A DNA stretch of 64,000 bases, from the NCBI GenBank assembly GCA_037954325.1, contig JBBMNZ010000030.1, positions 8,315,001 to 8,379,000 of the forward strand. Direction: 5' to 3'. This document shows positions 62,725 to 64,000 of the stretch, piece by piece (positions within the stretch are counted from its first letter, which is position 1; every line of letters begins with the position of its first letter). The stretch is from Fistularia commersonii. Its lineage: Eukaryota > Chordata > Actinopteri > Syngnathiformes > Fistulariidae. Made by a program: the position numbers and the translations under genes. The notes under the pieces were generated by a model. The model saw nothing but the letters and a program-made list of their open reading frames with translations. It made no database searches and was not told the origin of the DNA.

Positions 62725-64000
62725 GTACGTGAAAACTGTTTTTTTTTTTTAATTTACTTTTTATACTCCTTAGTACTTAAAATGATACTGCAAAGAGGAC
62801 GAGAGTGGAAAAAGGAAAACAAAACAAAATTAGAAAACCGATCCGGATAGAAAAGCGGATTCCGTTGTGTCTCTTTGACTTTAGAATAAATATAAAAATA
62901 AAATACAATTTTATTCATAATGAACCTTAAAAAAAAGTTTAGAGGTCGTTGATTAGTTTTTAGTTAATTAAAAAAAAAGTTTGCGCCGAGGCCGTGATGG
63001 GGCTCGGCGCGTCTCATCCGTTTCCTGTCACTTTTTTTTCTTCCCAAAATCAAAAGTCGGATTATAAGAGATTCACAAATTTCCAGCAGGGAGTAAAAAC
63101 ACGAGAGGAAAAATATACACATATATGATATATATATAAGATATTGTGCTGTTTTCTTTTAGCCGTTTTAAATGTAGGGAGGGGGAACGAGGATTCGGCG
63201 CCTCTGGTTCAAGACAAGAGTCAGAGTGGAGAGAAATGCCACAAATAAATATTAATAGTAAACTGAATAAACCAGCAAAGCTTTATTTTGGCAGATTTGT
63301 GCTTGAGGACTTTCTTGACAGCAAATTAACTTTACTTTTTTCTTTTTTCCTTTTGATTGTACAAAAAAAAAAACTAGTCTATCGCAGTGTATTGACACAA
63401 TTTGCATATTGTATTTAAACAAATGGTTTTTCAATTTGATTCTTCCCCGATGAGTCGCACAGCGATATGAGAACCCGGTGGTTTAATGCCAATGTAAGAA
63501 ATAATTATCAATAATCATAAGTTCTTACTCGATAACTCGTAACCGGATCTGATTTATCCCCGTGTTATTACACACCAGGAGGGGGGGGGGGTTACAGTAG
63601 CTCTAATATTTAATATTTAATTAAACAATCCTATTTTCTTCTCATTTACCTGCAGGAAACGGATGCTTTCCGAGCCTTTTAATCAGCATTAACTGAGGAT
63701 ATGATATCGGTAATAGAGGTTTCAGCCAAAGGAGGGGATTTGAACGGGAAATTCGTCGATCCGAACCTTTATCTTAAGGGGTGTTTTTCCATAAAACACC
63801 CCTAAAGTGGTGTTCTAGTTTTCGAACGGAAGGTGAAGCGACTGATTTCTCGTTGTGATGTTTTGTTGTCGCTTCCGGAAGCCTGTAAAAAGAAGGAACG
63901 TTCTCCGAGCTTTTTAATCAAAGCCCCCCCCCCCGGCCCCATTTCAGGATTATTTTATCTATAGTCCTTGCTGAGATTTGTGATTTTGCCGGCTGCGTGA
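62725..64000 (+). other. sall3: Start of sall3 intron 1
   Basis: The donor GTACGTG at 62725 opens an intron with no acceptor and coding continuation visible inside the window. It has poly(T) at about 62738-62748, AT-rich sequence to 63420, then 'CCTGCAG' at 63651-63657, a formal acceptor candidate, but the sequence after it (GAAACGGATGCTTTCC...) reaches stops quickly and does not encode the expected Cys-rich SALL region, so I do not call an exon. The last 400 bases contain GTTTTAATCAGCATTAACTG-like and TTTTTAATCAAAGCCC-like phrases that could be intronic enhancer sequence. Confidence 0.6.

Noticed and set aside
63651..64000. Second exon of sall3 after the CTGCAG at 63651
   Set aside because: The following sequence meets stops quickly and lacks the Cys-rich SALL finger region.

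Overview
The window is vertebrate nuclear DNA, most likely from a teleost fish. It has split genes with GT-AG introns, very long (TG)n and (ATCT)n microsatellites, and hAT, Tc1/mariner and non-LTR relics typical of fish genomes. The two genes identified with confidence are galr1 (galanin receptor 1) and the first coding exon of sall3. Their human orthologues are neighbours on chromosome 18q23, so the window holds a conserved galr1-sall3 block with about 45 kb between the genes. I cannot name the species.

Layout. Bases 1-4240 hold no gene I can support, only a short 5'-truncated LINE. Bases 4241-6568 (minus strand) carry a three-exon gene for a very divergent forkhead protein of about 271 residues, with a hAT-like element in its second intron right beside the last exon. 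Bases 6.7-15.5 kb are gene-free, with a SINE-like copy whose tail was hit by a LINE (19-bp target duplication). galr1 lies at 15757-17984 (plus strand) in three exons encoding 352 residues, with a TATA box, a CRE-like site and poly(A) signals. From 18.1 kb to 62.6 kb there is a gene desert: transposon relics (several hAT elements, two with perfect 8-bp target duplications, a Tc1 relic and a mariner-type MITE), about a dozen copies of one tRNA-related SINE-like family, microsatellites, and blocks of balanced, repeat-poor sequence that look like regulatory elements of sall3. The window ends with the GC-rich sall3 5' region, its 27-codon first coding exon and part of intron 1.

How the parts relate. 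galr1 encodes a Gi-coupled neuropeptide receptor and sall3 a developmental zinc-finger repressor; I see no direct functional link. Their adjacency is best explained by long-range sall3 regulatory DNA in the desert. The forkhead gene is separate and reads away from galr1.

I did not find a new multi-gene system. The points most worth a second look are the forkhead protein with an altered recognition helix, the transposon next to its splice acceptor, three perfect hairpins, nested transposon insertions dated by their target duplications, and a SINE-like family with an internal, variable-copy repeat of about 40 bp.
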